Origin: an uncultured Allofournierella sp.
GTDB taxonomy: Bacteria; Bacillota; Clostridia; Oscillospirales; Ruminococcaceae
Direction of reading: 5' to 3'
Assembly: GCA_944382705.1 (NCBI GenBank)
Contig: CALWNE010000019.1
Span: forward strand, 1-10,941
Length of the DNA stretch: 10,941 bases
Shown here: positions 1-6,454 of the stretch, in pieces
Layout of the letters: every line of letters starts with the position of its first letter
Position numbering within the stretch: position 1 is the stretch's first letter
Made by a program: the position numbers and the translations under genes
Notes under the pieces: generated by a model
Database searches by the model: none
The model's input: the letters and a program-made list of their open reading frames with translations, nothing else
What the model was told of the DNA's origin: nothing

Positions 1-178
1 GCAGAATCTCCTGTTCCTCCGCCTGCACATACACCTCGCCCTTGTCCACATAGACCAGTTCCCAAAAATCGTGGCTTTCGCCGGTAAAGGCATAGTCCGG
101 GCCATACTCAAAATAATGCACCGAATAAATCCGGTCGATGCACAGCACCCGCTGCAATTCCAGTGGTTTGTACGCCAT
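1..178 (-). CDS. AraC-family transcriptional regulator, N-terminal part (runs off the window)
   Basis: The first 59 codons of a minus-strand gene are visible; the 3' end lies beyond base 1. The start is ATG at 178-176, preceded by an AAAGGAG ribosome binding site about 10 bases upstream. The peptide begins MAYKPLELQRVLCIDRIYSV and contains the segment GESHDFWELVYVDKGEVYV. This pattern (H-x-FWELVYVxxGEV) is typical of the N-terminal cupin-like sensor domain of clostridial AraC-type regulators, whose C-terminal helix-turn-helix would lie outside the window. The gene is divergent from the MATE exporter at 358, so it may control that exporter, but this is inference. The family call rests on a short segment only; another cupin protein is possible. 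Confidence 0.72.
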   Translation of the reverse strand, partial: MAYKPLELQRVLCIDRIYSVHYFEYGPDYAFTGESHDFWELVYVDKGEVYVQAEEQEIL

Positions 179-227
179 CTTTGCGCCGCTCCTTTCTGTG
201 GTTTGCCGGTTAGGTTCTCTTGCTTGT

Positions 228-256
228 AGTATAGCGTAACCGGGCCGCCACTTCAA
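228..256 (-). promoter_or_regulatory. sigma-A-type promoter for the AraC-family gene
   Basis: On the minus strand a -35 box TTGAAG (256-251) and a -10 box TATACT (233-228) are separated by 17 bases. They lie about 50 bases upstream of the ATG at 178. This is a near-consensus housekeeping promoter. Confidence 0.6.
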
Positions 257-313
257 CCGATTGTGCAAATTTTGTCTGAATTTATGGGGAATCTCGCCAA
301 CACGCTGAAACTG

Positions 314-322
314 TGCTATACT
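314..322 (+). promoter_or_regulatory. extended -10 promoter element for the MATE gene
   Basis: TGCTATACT gives an extended -10 (TGn plus TATACT at 317-322), 35 bases upstream of the MATE start. No good -35 box sits at the expected distance, which fits an extended -10 promoter. Confidence 0.5.
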
Positions 323-357
323 GAAAGCATTCTGTGTTTTGCTTGAAAGGAGCTGTT

Positions 358-1731
358 ATGAGCGCGTTTTCTAACCATTTTTACACCGACTGGTCCTTTT
401 ACAAACGGATGCTGGCTATTACCATTCCCATTGCTTTGCAAAATGTGATTAGCCTGAGCGTTAACATGATGGACACCGTCATGCTGGGCCAGCTGGGTGA
501 TGTGGCCATTGCCGCCTCCAACCTGGGGGGGCAGCTGTTTACCATTTTGGATGTGCTGGGGTTTGGCATGGCCAGCGGTGCGGCGGTGCTGATTGCCCAG
601 TACTGGGGCAAGCGGGACCTGGTGCGCATTCGGCAAATTTTTGCCCTTACCCTGCGCATTGCACTGGGGGTAAGCCTGCTGTTTGCACTGGTGGGCCACT
701 TTTTCCCCCAACAGGTGCTGCGCATCTACACCACCGACCCCCTTGTGATTGAAGCGGGCAGCCAGTATCTACGGTGGCTTTCCTTCAGCTTTGTGCTGTT
801 CAGCTTTTCCAACTGTTACATCATGTGCCTGCGGGCGGTGGAGCAGGTGCGGGTGAGCATGATGATTTACGGCAGCAGCTTTTTAATCAACATCTTTTTC
901 AACTACTGCTTCATCTTTGGCAAGCTGGGTGCTCCCGCCCTGGGGGTACGGGGTGCGGCACTGGGCACCGTTCTGGCCCGGCTGTTTGAGCTTTGCGCCA
1001 CCCTTGTGTATATGTGCTTTGTGGAAAAACGGGTAGGCTTTACCCCAATCTGGCTGTTCCGGCTGAAAAGCGGCCTTCTGCGGGACTATATCCGCAACAG
1101 CGTACCGGTGGTAAGCAACGAGCTTTTGTGGGGCATTGGTATGTCGGTTATGAACCTGACCATCGGCCACATGGGCCCCAGCTTTACCAGCGCCATGAGC
1201 ATTGTAATTGTGTTTAACCAGCTGGTGAGTGTGTTTGTGTTTGGTATGTCCGCCGCCACTGCGGTGATTGTGGGCAAAACCATTGGCGAAGGCCGCATTC
1301 AGGATGCCCAGCGGGCGGCCAACAGCTCGGTGCTGGTAAGCCTTTGCCTTAGCTTTATCAGCATGACGGTGCTGCTGGTGGGGCGGCCTTATATTTTGGG
1401 TATGTATAATGTAAGCCAGCTGGCTCACGACACTGCTTTTGCCATGCTCACCATCCTTGCCTTGATGCAGCCCTTCCAGGCAGTTGGCTGCGTTATGGTG
1501 GTGGGCGTGCTGCGGGGCGGCGGCGATGTGCGCAGCAACCTGATTTTGGACAGCGGCCTGCAATGGTGCCTGGCCATTCCCCTGGGGCTGCTCACCGGCT
1601 TTGTGCTCCACTGGAGTGCCCCTGCGGTATTCTTTTGTATGCGGAGCGACAACCTGGCTAAAAGCCTTTTGGGCCTTTGGCGGCTGCGCAGCGGCCGCTG
1701 GATTCGGGTTGTTACAAAGGAGGAAACTTAA
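358..1731 (+). CDS. MATE-family multidrug/cation efflux transporter
   Basis: A 457-residue integral membrane protein of the MATE (NorM/DinF-like) superfamily, which exports drugs or metabolites using Na+ or H+ gradients. ATG at 358 is chosen because GAAAGGAG (345-352) sits 5 bases before it; an in-frame ATG at 334 has no such site. Alternating hydrophobic segments account for about 12 membrane helices. Family-typical stretches are seen: the N-terminal ALQNVISLSVNMMDTVMLGQ, the internal NYCFIFGKLGAPALGVRGAA loop (a conserved clostridial MATE motif), the second-half ATAVIVGKTIGEG, LRGGGDVR, and the C-terminal RSDNLAKSLLGLWRLRSGRW. Length matches full-length family members. The gene is monocistronic, followed by terminators, and divergent from an AraC-type regulator. 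Substrate cannot be read from sequence. Confidence 0.93.
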   Translation: MSAFSNHFYTDWSFYKRMLAITIPIALQNVISLSVNMMDTVMLGQLGDVAIAASNLGGQLFTILDVLGFGMASGAAVLIAQYWGKRDLVRIRQIFALTLRIALGVSLLFALVGHFFPQQVLRIYTTDPLVIEAGSQYLRWLSFSFVLFSFSNCYIMCLRAVEQVRVSMMIYGSSFLINIFFNYCFIFGKLGAPALGVRGAALGTVLARLFELCATLVYMCFVEKRVGFTPIWLFRLKSGLLRDYIRNSVPVVSNELLWGIGMSVMNLTIGHMGPSFTSAMSIVIVFNQLVSVFVFGMSAATAVIVGKTIGEGRIQDAQRAANSSVLVSLCLSFISMTVLLVGRPYILGMYNVSQLAHDTAFAMLTILALMQPFQAVGCVMVVGVLRGGGDVRSNLILDSGLQWCLAIPLGLLTGFVLHWSAPAVFFCMRSDNLAKSLLGLWRLRSGRWIRVVTKEET

Positions 1732-1748
1732 CCCCCCTGCCTGGGGCC

Positions 1749-1812
1749 AGCCCATTGGCAGCAGCCCCCTTGCCCAGATGGGCCTTTAGGGCTGCTCTGG
1801 GCTTTTGATTTT
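1749..1812 (+). terminator. rho-independent terminator of the MATE gene
   Basis: Nested inverted repeats: GCCCA (1750-1754)/TGGGC (1798-1802), AGCAGCCC (1760-1767)/GGGCTGCT (1789-1796) and an inner GCCCA/TGGGC (1772-1783), followed by TTTTGATTTT. It starts about 20 bases after the MATE stop codon. Confidence 0.6.
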
Positions 1813-1870
1813 CAACAAAAAACACGCCTGTACCCGGCAGTAAGCCAGGCTGTACGGGCGTGTTTTGTTG
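1813..1870. terminator. bidirectional terminator-like inverted repeat
   Basis: The left arm 1813-1833 (CAACAAAA then AACACGCCTGTAC) is matched by the right arm 1852-1870 (GTACGGGCGTGTTTTGTTG), with two extra A residues and one G-T wobble. Both strands end in a T-rich run, as expected between the convergent MATE and xdhC genes. Confidence 0.65.
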
Positions 1871-1932
1871 TAATAAGGCCCGGCGCAGGGTTGCCCGGCG
1901 GCCCGCTGGCCCGCTGGCTTTGCCCTTGGGGC

Positions 1933-1952
1933 AAAAAACGGGCAGTTTGCCC
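1933..1952 (-). terminator. short terminator for xdhC
   Basis: On the minus strand, 27 bases after the xdhC stop, a 5-bp GC-rich stem GGGCA/TGCCC with a 3-base loop is followed by TTTTTT (1938-1933). The short stem lowers confidence. Confidence 0.4.
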
Positions 1953-1978
1953 CCCAGAGAGTGCCCCTGCGGCCCCCT

Positions 1979-2836
1979 TTAACTGTGCACCAGATGCTGC
2001 ACCCAGCCGCTTTTGGTGCGGCCCTTGGCCCGGTGGGCAATCAGCTGGGCTGCAATGCTGACTGCAATCTCTGCCGGGGTTTCGGCCCCAATGTCCAGCC
2101 CGATGGGGGTGGAAATACGCTGGAACTGCTCCGGCGCAAAGCCATCCTGCTGCAAATTCTGCTGCAACATGGCAATTTTGCGGCGGCTGCCCATCAGCCC
2201 AATGTACCCGGCAGGGCTTTGCAGTGCCTGGCACACCACCTGATAATCATGAAGGTGCCCTCTGGTAATCACCACAATCATATCCTCCGGCTGGGGGTTC
2301 AGCTGGGCCAGTGCCCCCTCCATGGGCATACAATGCACCGCCAGCGCACCGGGGAAGGCCTGCTCCTGGGCAAATTCCGGCCGGTCATCCACCACCAGAT
2401 AGTCCAGCTCCAGCGCAGGCAGCAGGGCGGCCAGTGCCCGGCTCACATGGCCGGCCCCAAACACCAGCACCCGGCCGCCGGGGGCCTGCTGGGCCAGCTG
2501 CTCCACCTGCTGGAGGGACTGCTCCCCTGCGGGCAGGTACAAAAAATCCACCGTAACCTGACCGCCGCAGGCCATGCCGATTGCATTCCTGCCGCTGCTG
2601 GACAGATTGTATTCCTGCCGGTTGCTGCGCTGCTGGGCCAGCAGGGTGCGGGCGTGCTCCAGGCAGATGGCCTCCACCTTGCCGCCCCCCACTGTGCCCT
2701 CCGGCTGGCTGTGGGCAAACACCGCCATCTGCGCCCCTGCGTGCCGGGGGGCAGAGCCCTGGCTGTGCACAATGCGCACCAGCATTGCATCCTCCTGGCC
2801 CAGGCGCTGGGTCAGGGCATTCCAGATACTTTTCAT
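1979..2836 (-). CDS. xdhC: XdhC/CoxI-family molybdenum hydroxylase maturation protein
   Basis: A 285-residue protein of the XdhC/CoxI family. Such proteins bind molybdenum cofactor, help its sulfuration/insertion, and protect it on the way to xanthine dehydrogenase-type hydroxylases. The N-terminal XdhC_CoxI domain shows GSAPRHAGAQM (27-37), GTVGGGKVE (47-55) and MACGG (88-92). The C-terminal Rossmann-like XdhC domain shows VLVFGAGHVS (123-132), VVDDRPEF (148-155), VITRGHLHD (189-197), YIGLMGSRRK (211-220) and STPIGLDIGAETPAEIAV (242-259). ATG at 2836 has AGGAGG (2850-2845) 8 bases upstream. The gene is divergent from a MoeA-like gene, moaC and modABC, which supports a molybdenum role. In clostridia such genes often serve selenium-dependent molybdenum hydroxylases; no hydroxylase is present here, so the client enzyme is unknown. 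Confidence 0.9.
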   Translation of the reverse strand: MKSIWNALTQRLGQEDAMLVRIVHSQGSAPRHAGAQMAVFAHSQPEGTVGGGKVEAICLEHARTLLAQQRSNRQEYNLSSSGRNAIGMACGGQVTVDFLYLPAGEQSLQQVEQLAQQAPGGRVLVFGAGHVSRALAALLPALELDYLVVDDRPEFAQEQAFPGALAVHCMPMEGALAQLNPQPEDMIVVITRGHLHDYQVVCQALQSPAGYIGLMGSRRKIAMLQQNLQQDGFAPEQFQRISTPIGLDIGAETPAEIAVSIAAQLIAHRAKGRTKSGWVQHLVHS

Positions 2837-2909
2837 GGATGGTTCCTCCTTGCAGGCAGGGGGCTTTGCTGGGCCGTCCGCCTGTATATTTCAGCTAATT
2901 TCTATCACC

Positions 2910-2937
2910 AGTATACCACGAAGGCCCGGTTTGTCAC
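2910..2937 (-). promoter_or_regulatory. xdhC: promoter for xdhC
   Basis: On the minus strand GTGACA (2937-2932), 16 bases, then an extended -10 TGGTATACT with the hexamer TATACT at 2915-2910. It lies about 75 bases before the xdhC ATG. A CCCCC/GGGGG hairpin (2937-2954) abuts the -35 box and could be an operator, which is speculative. Confidence 0.6.
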
Positions 2938-2975
2938 CCCCTTTGCTCTGGGGGGATGGGCGGATTTTGCATTGA

Positions 2976-3056
2976 AAAAACCGATGATTTTCTCCCCGGA
3001 TTGCCGCCCCATTCCCTGGTATTTGGGGGAATGTTCGGGGGTTTTCATCGGTTTTT
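2976..3056. repeat. nested inverted repeat between divergent xdhC and moeA-like genes
   Basis: An 81-base, three-tier palindromic structure: perfect 12-base outer arms AAAAACCGATGA (2976-2987) and TCATCGGTTTTT (3045-3056), a middle pairing CCCCGGA/TTCGGGG, and an inner CATTCCC/GGGAATG hairpin. A/T runs on both sides make it terminator-like in either direction. It sits upstream of the likely start points of both flanking genes, so its role (insulator, regulator site, or a small RNA) is not clear. Confidence 0.55.
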
Positions 3057-3068
3057 GCGATTTACGCC

Positions 3069-3097
3069 TTTCCTTCCGGCCAAAATCGTGGTATGAT
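3069..3097 (+). promoter_or_regulatory. possible promoter for the molybdenum operon
   Basis: An extended -10 TGGTATGAT (hexamer TATGAT 3092-3097) lies 80 bases before the ATG at 3177. The -35 region (TTTCCT at 3069-3074, 17-base spacer) is weak. Confidence 0.4.
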
Positions 3098-3176
3098 AAA
3101 GACAGCCATTATACTTTAAAATAAACAACGCTTTCGGCCCCTGCGGCCAGGCGATGCAAGGAGCGTACAGCCAGCC

Positions 3177-4202
3177 ATGAAACTGATTGATACCAAGGAT
3201 GCCGTGGGCCATGTACTGTGCCACGACATTACCCAGATTATTCCCGGCGTAACCAAGGACGCCGTATTCCGCAAGGGCCATGTGGTGCAGCCCCAGGATA
3301 TTCCCGTTTTGCTCAGCGTGGGCAAGGACCATTTGTATGTGTGGGAAAAGGGCGAGCAGCGGATGCACGAAAACGAGGCCGCCCAGGTGCTGCGGGCCAT
3401 CTGCCAGAACGAGCATATGCACCCCACCCCCGTAAAGGAGGGCAAGATTGAGCTGATTGCAGACCAGGACGGCCTGCTGCTGGTGGATGTGGAGCGGATG
3501 CGGGCGGTAAACCAGCTGGGCGAGATGATGATTGCCAGCCGGGCTTCCGGCTTCCCTGTCAAAAAAGGGGATAAACTGGCCGGCACCCGGATTATTCCCC
3601 TGGTGATTGAAAAGGAAAAGATGGAACGGGCCCAGCAGGTGGCCGGGGAGCAGCCGCTGCTCAAGCTGCTGCCCTTCCAGCCCAAAAAAGCCGGTGTAAT
3701 TACCACCGGCAACGAGGTATTCCACGGCCGCATTCAGGACGCTTTCACCCCTGTGATTGAAAAAAAGCTGGCGGAGTACGGCAGCCAGATGACCCACCAT
3801 GTGATTTTGGACGATGACCACACCAAAATTACCGCCGCCATTCACCAGATGGCAGAGGCCGGGGTGGACTTGATTATCTGCACCGGCGGCATGAGCGTGG
3901 ACCCGGACGACAAAACCCCGCTGGCCATCCGCAACAGCGGTGCCCAGGTGGTAAGCTACGGGGCACCGGTACTGCCCGGCGCCATGTTTTTGCTGGCCTA
4001 TCTGCCGGATGGCCGCCCGGTGATGGGCCTGCCCGGCTGCGTGATGTACGCCAAGCGCACCATCTTTGATTTAGTGCTGCCCAAGGTGCTCACCAATGTG
4101 CCGGTTACCCAGGCAGACCTGGCCGCTTTGGGCCATGGGGGCCTTTGCCTGGATTGCCCGGTGTGCATCTGGCCCAACTGCGGCTTTGGCAAGGGGGTGT
4201 AA
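3177..4202 (+). CDS. MoeA/MogA-like molybdopterin-binding protein with Cys-rich C-terminal tail
   Basis: A 341-residue cytoplasmic protein with a MoCF-type molybdopterin-binding fold, expected to act late in molybdenum cofactor assembly (adenylylation or molybdate insertion). The core is at about 171-305: GVITTGNEVF (173-182), a following HGRIQDAF, LILDDD-like VILDDDHTKI (209-218), and CTGGMSVDPDDKTPLA (235-250), then GLPGCVMYAKRT (284-295). The N-terminal 160 residues are not a standard MoeA domain set that I can assign. The end holds four cysteines, C324, C327, C330 and C335 (CX2CX2CX4C), followed by GFGKGV, suggesting a metal or Fe-S site. AAGGAG (3158-3163) lies 13 bases before ATG 3177, which is long. 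The stop is 3 bases before moaC. It is not a canonical MoeA, so no symbol is given. Confidence 0.85.
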   Translation: MKLIDTKDAVGHVLCHDITQIIPGVTKDAVFRKGHVVQPQDIPVLLSVGKDHLYVWEKGEQRMHENEAAQVLRAICQNEHMHPTPVKEGKIELIADQDGLLLVDVERMRAVNQLGEMMIASRASGFPVKKGDKLAGTRIIPLVIEKEKMERAQQVAGEQPLLKLLPFQPKKAGVITTGNEVFHGRIQDAFTPVIEKKLAEYGSQMTHHVILDDDHTKITAAIHQMAEAGVDLIICTGGMSVDPDDKTPLAIRNSGAQVVSYGAPVLPGAMFLLAYLPDGRPVMGLPGCVMYAKRTIFDLVLPKVLTNVPVTQADLAALGHGGLCLDCPVCIWPNCGFGKGV

Positions 4203-4205
4203 GCC

Positions 4206-4688
4206 ATGGCAGAATTCACCCACATGGACGCCGCCGGGGATGCCCGGATGGTGGATGTGAGCGAAAAATCCCCCACTGCCCGCACCGCCGTTGCGGTGGG
4301 CCGCATCCGCATGAGCCGGGAATGCTTTGCCCTTGTGGCCCAGGGCCGTGCCAAAAAGGGGGATGTGCTGGGGGTTGCCCAGATTGCAGGCATTATGGGC
4401 GCCAAGCGCACCAGCGACCTGATTCCCCTGTGCCACACCCTCAACCTGACCAAAACCGGCGTCACCTTCCGCCTGCTGGAGGAGGAATGCGCCATTCAGG
4501 CGGAATGCACCGTTAAATGCGAGGGCAAAACCGGCGTGGAGATGGAGGCCCTCACCGGCGTTTCGGTGGCACTGCTCACCGTGTACGATATGTGCAAGGC
4601 AGTGGATAAACGGATGGTGCTGGAAAACATCCATCTGGTGACCAAAGAAGGGGGCAAAAGCGGCCTGTTCCAGTTCGATGCCCCCTAA
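4206..4688 (+). CDS. moaC: cyclic pyranopterin monophosphate synthase (MoaC)
   Basis: A 160-residue, full-length MoaC. With MoaA it converts GTP to cyclic pyranopterin monophosphate, the first intermediate of molybdenum cofactor synthesis: MoaA makes 3',8-cyclo-7,8-dihydro-GTP and MoaC rearranges it. Family signatures are MVDVSEKSPTARTAVA (15-30), KRTSDLIPLCHTLNL (67-81, where the family usually has LCHPL) and GVEMEALTGVSVALLTVYDM (110-129). D128 and K131 fall at the same numbers as the catalytic Asp128 and Lys131 of the E. coli enzyme. ATG at 4206 is preceded by AAGGGGG inside the end of the upstream gene, 3 bases after its stop, so the two genes are translationally close. moaA, moaE and moaD are not in the window. 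Confidence 0.96.
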   Translation: MAEFTHMDAAGDARMVDVSEKSPTARTAVAVGRIRMSRECFALVAQGRAKKGDVLGVAQIAGIMGAKRTSDLIPLCHTLNLTKTGVTFRLLEEECAIQAECTVKCEGKTGVEMEALTGVSVALLTVYDMCKAVDKRMVLENIHLVTKEGGKSGLFQFDAP

Positions 4689-4700
4689 CCTCCCTCTGCT

Positions 4701-4732
4701 GGCAGGAACCTGTGGATTTGCAGGGTTCTGCC
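4701..4732 (+). other. intercistronic hairpin between moaC and modA
   Basis: GGCAGGAACC (4701-4710) pairs with GGTTCTGCC (4724-4732), nine pairs with one bulged G and a 13-base loop. No U-run follows, so it is not a terminator; a 5' stabilising structure or processing site for modA mRNA is possible. It ends 13 bases before the modA ribosome binding site. Confidence 0.45.
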
Positions 4733-4759
4733 CTGGTTGTTAAAAAAGGAGACGATAGC

Positions 4760-5593
4760 ATGAACCTTCGCTCTATCCTCTGCGGCCTTCTGGCCACTGG
4801 TTTGCTGGCAGGGTGCAGCGCCCCTGCTGCCAGTTCCGGCGCGGCCTCTGCCTCTCAGCAGGCTGTAACCCTTCGGGTGTTTGCCGCCGCCAGCCTTACC
4901 GAGACCCTTCAGCAGATTGCTGCCGACTACCAGACCCAGCACCCCCAGGTACAGCTGGAGTTCACCTTTGATTCCTCCGGCACCCTCAAAACCCAGATTG
5001 AGGAAGGGGCGGTGTGCGATGTATTCATCAGCGCCGCCCAAAAGCAGATGGACCAGCTGGACGGCCAGGTAACCGACCCTGCCATCAACCCGGAAGGGCT
5101 GGATTTTATAAACACCGATACCCGGTTTGACCTGGTACAGAATCAGGTGGTGCTGGCGGTCACGGAGGAAAACCCCGCCCAGATTTACAGCTTTGCAGAC
5201 CTTGGCACCGACAAACTGCACCTGCTGGCCCTGGGCAACGAGGATGTGCCGGTGGGTGCCTACTCGCTGCAAATCCTCACCGGGCTGAACCTGCTGGAGG
5301 GCTTGGAGCAGGGGCAGAAAATCAGCTACGGCTCCAATGTAAAGGAAGTTACCACCCAGGTGCTGGAGGGGGCAGCGGACTGCGGCATGATTTACGCCAC
5401 CGATGCCTTCAGTGCCAAACTCACCGTAGTGGATACCGCCGATACCGCCCTGTACAGCCCTGCGGTCTACCCGGCTGCCGCCCTGAAGGCCAGCCAGTAC
5501 CCCCAGCAGGCTGCGGACTTTTTAAACTACCTGAAAACCAGCCCCAAGGCCCGCTCTGCCTTTGAAGGGGTTGGCTTTACCATGGTGGAGTAA
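4760..5593 (+). CDS. modA: molybdate ABC transporter substrate-binding lipoprotein (ModA)
   Basis: A 277-residue extracytoplasmic binding protein that captures molybdate (possibly tungstate) and delivers it to ModB. ATG at 4760 is chosen over an upstream in-frame start at 4712 because AAGGAG (4746-4751) sits 8 bases before it and because the resulting N-terminus is a clean lipoprotein signal: a hydrophobic run with lipobox LAGC, Cys19 being the lipidation site, followed by an Ala/Ser-rich linker. ModA signatures follow: VFAAASLTETLQQIA, FTFDSSGTLKTQIEEGAVCD and VFISAAQKQMDQL near the N-terminal lobe, and GMIYATDAF and AADFLNYLKT near the C-terminus. It is followed by a terminator-like hairpin before modB, consistent with binding protein being made in excess of the permease. 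Confidence 0.94.
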   Translation: MNLRSILCGLLATGLLAGCSAPAASSGAASASQQAVTLRVFAAASLTETLQQIAADYQTQHPQVQLEFTFDSSGTLKTQIEEGAVCDVFISAAQKQMDQLDGQVTDPAINPEGLDFINTDTRFDLVQNQVVLAVTEENPAQIYSFADLGTDKLHLLALGNEDVPVGAYSLQILTGLNLLEGLEQGQKISYGSNVKEVTTQVLEGAADCGMIYATDAFSAKLTVVDTADTALYSPAVYPAAALKASQYPQQAADFLNYLKTSPKARSAFEGVGFTMVE

Positions 5594-5654
5594 CCCGCAA
5601 GGGCTTTTGCAGCACCAGGGCCTATTTGAGCCAGAACTATTCTTGAAGCAAGCA

Positions 5655-5709
5655 AAAATCCGGGGATCTGTTGGGCAATCCATGCGCCAATGCTCCCCGG
5701 ATTTTGTGT
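5655..5709 (+). terminator. terminator/attenuator-like hairpin between modA and modB
   Basis: Perfect 12-base arms AAAATCCGGGGA (5655-5666) and TCCCCGGATTTT (5694-5705) enclose a smaller TTGG.GC/GC.GCCAA hairpin. The run TTTTGTG follows. It has the form of an intrinsic terminator but lies inside the mod operon, so it probably gives partial termination or protects the 3' end of the upstream modA message. Confidence 0.6.
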
Positions 5710-5779
5710 CATCTTTTGCCCGTGGGCTGTTTTGCAGCCCCCCCTTTGCCCCCTGCCCACACCGAAAGGAGAATACAAC

Positions 5780-6454
5780 TTGGACTGGTATCCCCTGCTC
5801 AACTCCCTGCGCATTGCCCTTGCTGCCAGCGTGGTGGTGTTTTTTTCCGGCATTGCCGCCGCCTATTATGTGGCCCGGCTGCCCAGGCTGCTCAAGGGCT
5901 GCCTGGATGTGCTCTTTACCCTGCCCATGGTGCTGCCCCCCACCGTTGTGGGCTATTTTTTGCTGGTACTGCTGGGGCCCCGCCGCCCGGTGGGGGCCTG
6001 GGTGCTGGAGCACCTGGGCTTAAAGCTGGTAATGACCTGGTACTCCGGCATTTTTGCGGCGGTGGTGGTGGCGTTCCCCCTAATGTACCGCACCGCACGG
6101 GGTGCCTTTGAAAGCTTTGACGAAAACCTCTGCCATTGCGGCCAGACGCTGGGGCTTTCCAACACTTACCTGTTTTGGCGGGTGCGGCTGCCTGCCTGCC
6201 GCCAGGGCATTTTGGCAGGGCTTGTGCTGGCCTTTGCCCGTGCCCTGGGGGAGTACGGCGCCACCAGCATGGTGGCCGGTTACACCCCCGGCAAAACCGC
6301 CACCATCTCCACCACCGTTTACCAGCTCTGGCGCACCAACAACGAGGAGCTGGCCTTTTGGTGGGTGCTGGTGAATCTGGGCATCTCCACCGTTGTTCTG
6401 CTGGCGGTCAACCTGCTGGAACGGCACACAAAGCCCGCCCGGGAGGTGGTATAA
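5780..6454 (+). CDS. modB: molybdate ABC transporter permease (ModB)
   Basis: A 224-residue inner-membrane permease forming the molybdate channel with ModC. The start is TTG at 5780, preceded by GAAAGGAG (5764-5771) with 8-base spacing; the reading frame stays open to 5690 but those 30 residues have no ribosome binding site and do not look like a ModB N-terminus. About five or six membrane helices are seen. The EAA coupling loop that contacts ModC is at about 115-138 (ENLCHCGQTLGLSNTYLFWR then VRLP), and the family stretch EYGATSMVAGYTPGKTATIS lies at 158-177. Length is close to E. coli ModB (229). The stop codon is directly adjacent to the modC ATG, indicating coupled expression. Confidence 0.94.
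   Translation: MDWYPLLNSLRIALAASVVVFFSGIAAAYYVARLPRLLKGCLDVLFTLPMVLPPTVVGYFLLVLLGPRRPVGAWVLEHLGLKLVMTWYSGIFAAVVVAFPLMYRTARGAFESFDENLCHCGQTLGLSNTYLFWRVRLPACRQGILAGLVLAFARALGEYGATSMVAGYTPGKTATISTTVYQLWRTNNEELAFWWVLVNLGISTVVLLAVNLLERHTKPAREVV

Noticed and set aside
883..1755. Minus-strand 290-codon frame antisense to the MATE gene
   Set aside because: No start signal and a Gln/His/Ala-rich composition typical of antisense frames; the MATE frame on the other strand is unmistakable.
1961..3124. Long plus-strand open frame (387 codons) antisense to xdhC
   Set aside because: It mirrors a clear XdhC gene in GC-rich DNA, has no ribosome binding site and no recognisable domain; its composition (many His, Pro, Gln) is that of a shadow frame.
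2837..3176. Molybdenum cofactor (Moco) riboswitch upstream of the moeA-like gene
   Set aside because: The inverted repeat ends before the likely -10 box at 3092-3097, so it would not be in the operon leader, and I could not match it to the Moco RNA consensus.
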